Origin: Nitrososphaerota archaeon
GTDB taxonomy: Archaea; Thermoproteota; Nitrososphaeria; Nitrososphaerales; Nitrosopumilaceae
Length of the DNA stretch: 53,415 nt
Direction of reading: 5' to 3'
Assembly (NCBI GenBank): GCA_013287585.1
Contig: JABDDN010000010.1
Span: 1 to 53,415, forward strand
The position numbers and the translations under genes are program-made. Of the stretch, positions 52,916-53,415 are shown in pieces (position 1 is the first letter of the stretch; each line of letters starts with the position of its first letter). The notes below the pieces were generated by a model that saw only the letters and a list, made by a program, of their open reading frames with translations, was not told where the DNA came from and did not search any database.

Positions 52916-53394
52916 TTCTTTGGCTTTTTGACATTAATAAATTCGGTTATAACCCATTGTTCAATTAATGGACAAGTTCTTGGACTTATTTCTCCCTCCA
53001 AAGTACATTTTGATTCCACTGGACAGATCAAACATGGTGCGGCTTCAATTGATTCTGTAGTTACTGGCGCATGGGCAATTTTCAATTTGTATGTCCAACG
53101 ACCATTTTCTAAAACTTTTTCTCGTTTTATCATATTTTGTCTCTCAAGTTTCAGAGCCAATCTAGAACCATCTCTGCTAGTCAGTTTCATCTTTTTCCAC
53201 AGATCACTTTGGAATATTCCTTCATCTCCGCTTTTTGTTACAATATTACGAACATTAGCAGTAAGCTTTTCCATATCCAGTCCTTCAATCTCAAAGTTTT
53301 CTAGTTCCTTATCTGAGATTTCTTCAAATTCGTCTTCTTCAGGTTCTTTTTTAGCTACTGTTTTCTTTTCAGTTAATTGTTTCTTGACTGTCAA
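52912..53394 (-). CDS. TFE-beta/RPC39-like iron-sulfur winged-helix protein
   Basis: 160 residues. An acidic N-terminus, a winged helix (GIFQSDLWKKMKLTSRDGSR... about 58-95), then a cysteine cluster C121-x2-C124-x5-C130-x10-C141 in CLICPVESKCTLEGEISPRT. This pattern matches the C-terminal Fe-S motif of RNA polymerase III subunit RPC39 and of archaeal TFE-beta, which with TFE-alpha helps open promoters. Coupled to rlmE. Confidence 0.82.
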   Translation of the reverse strand: MTVKKQLTEKKTVAKKEPEEDEFEEISDKELENFEIEGLDMEKLTANVRNIVTKSGDEGIFQSDLWKKMKLTSRDGSRLALKLERQNMIKREKVLENGRWTYKLKIAHAPVTTESIEAAPCLICPVESKCTLEGEISPRTCPLIEQWVITEFINVKKPKK

Positions 53395-53415
53395 TTTTTT
53401 CTTTTCAATGGTTTT

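Noticed and set aside
1-53415. CRISPR arrays, rRNA genes and intact insertion sequences
   Set aside because: No regularly spaced repeats, rRNA signatures or full transposase genes were seen; only two decayed transposase tails.

Overview
The window is a 53.4 kb stretch of AT-rich archaeal chromosome. I infer a member of the Nitrososphaeria (Thaumarchaeota), probably a Nitrosopumilales-like group I.1a relative. The markers are a eukaryote-type topoisomerase IB; LysW-carrier arginine and lysine operons; an ADP-forming acyl-CoA synthetase beside an enoyl-CoA hydratase, the pair used in the thaumarchaeal 3-hydroxypropionate/4-hydroxybutyrate (HP/HB) cycle; archaeal DnaG, RadA, Nop5/fibrillarin, L21e, S30e and Rpo4; and a TFE-beta/RPC39-like iron-sulfur winged-helix protein. 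Genes are dense. Many start with TTG or GTG, and several have a TATA-like box about 25-35 bases upstream of the start, which fits leaderless transcription. No ammonia-oxidation genes lie here, so the lifestyle cannot be read from this window.

Layout. 1-681: a scrambled metH/MTHFR left end. 757-4541: a surface protein and an SsuABC/TauABC/NrtABC-type ABC transporter. 4783-10479: argG, lysW, argX, argC, argB, argD and an Lrp-type regulator in one operon. 10597-14995: homocitrate synthase, a second lysW, lysX, lysK and a diphthine synthase-DUF357 fusion. 15042-18803: ribL and ribK (both with HTH domains), dnaG, a stand-alone TOPRIM protein and an amidotransferase. 18920-23827: the HP/HB-type gene pair, an A-type Fe-S carrier, a RAM-domain protein and glutamate dehydrogenase. 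23877-25903: tatA, a methyltransferase and an epimerase. 26077-32498: a secreted peptide, an RHH protein, a DUF1998 helicase, an SDR, topoisomerase IB and a TRAM protein. 32644-36657: many small proteins, an intron-containing tRNA-Met, a zincin-like protein coupled to a SirB1-like protein, and tRNA-Ser. 36696-39089: a phosphoesterase, an isocitrate/homoisocitrate dehydrogenase and msrA. 39153-42701: the conserved L21e-rpo4-DUF655-rsmA-hemK information cluster and radA. 42874-44912: a small-gene zone with two decayed transposase tails, mscL and S30e. 44951-53394: a radical SAM protein, pyrK (frameshifted) and pyrD, nop5-flpA, rnhB, trm1, rlmE and the TFE-beta-like gene.

How the genes fit together. 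The two lysW-lysX sets let one chain (ArgC, ArgB, ArgD, LysK) process both LysW-glutamate (to ornithine, then arginine through ArgG) and LysW-aminoadipate (to lysine, fed by homocitrate synthase). The Lrp protein closing the first operon and a palindrome over the promoter of the second suggest shared control. The points most worth a second look are the second LysW ending in Gln instead of Glu, the coupled pair at 34115-36129 that looks like two degenerate peptidase folds, the scrambled left end, the pyrK homopolymer frameshift, and several small uncharacterised ORFs.
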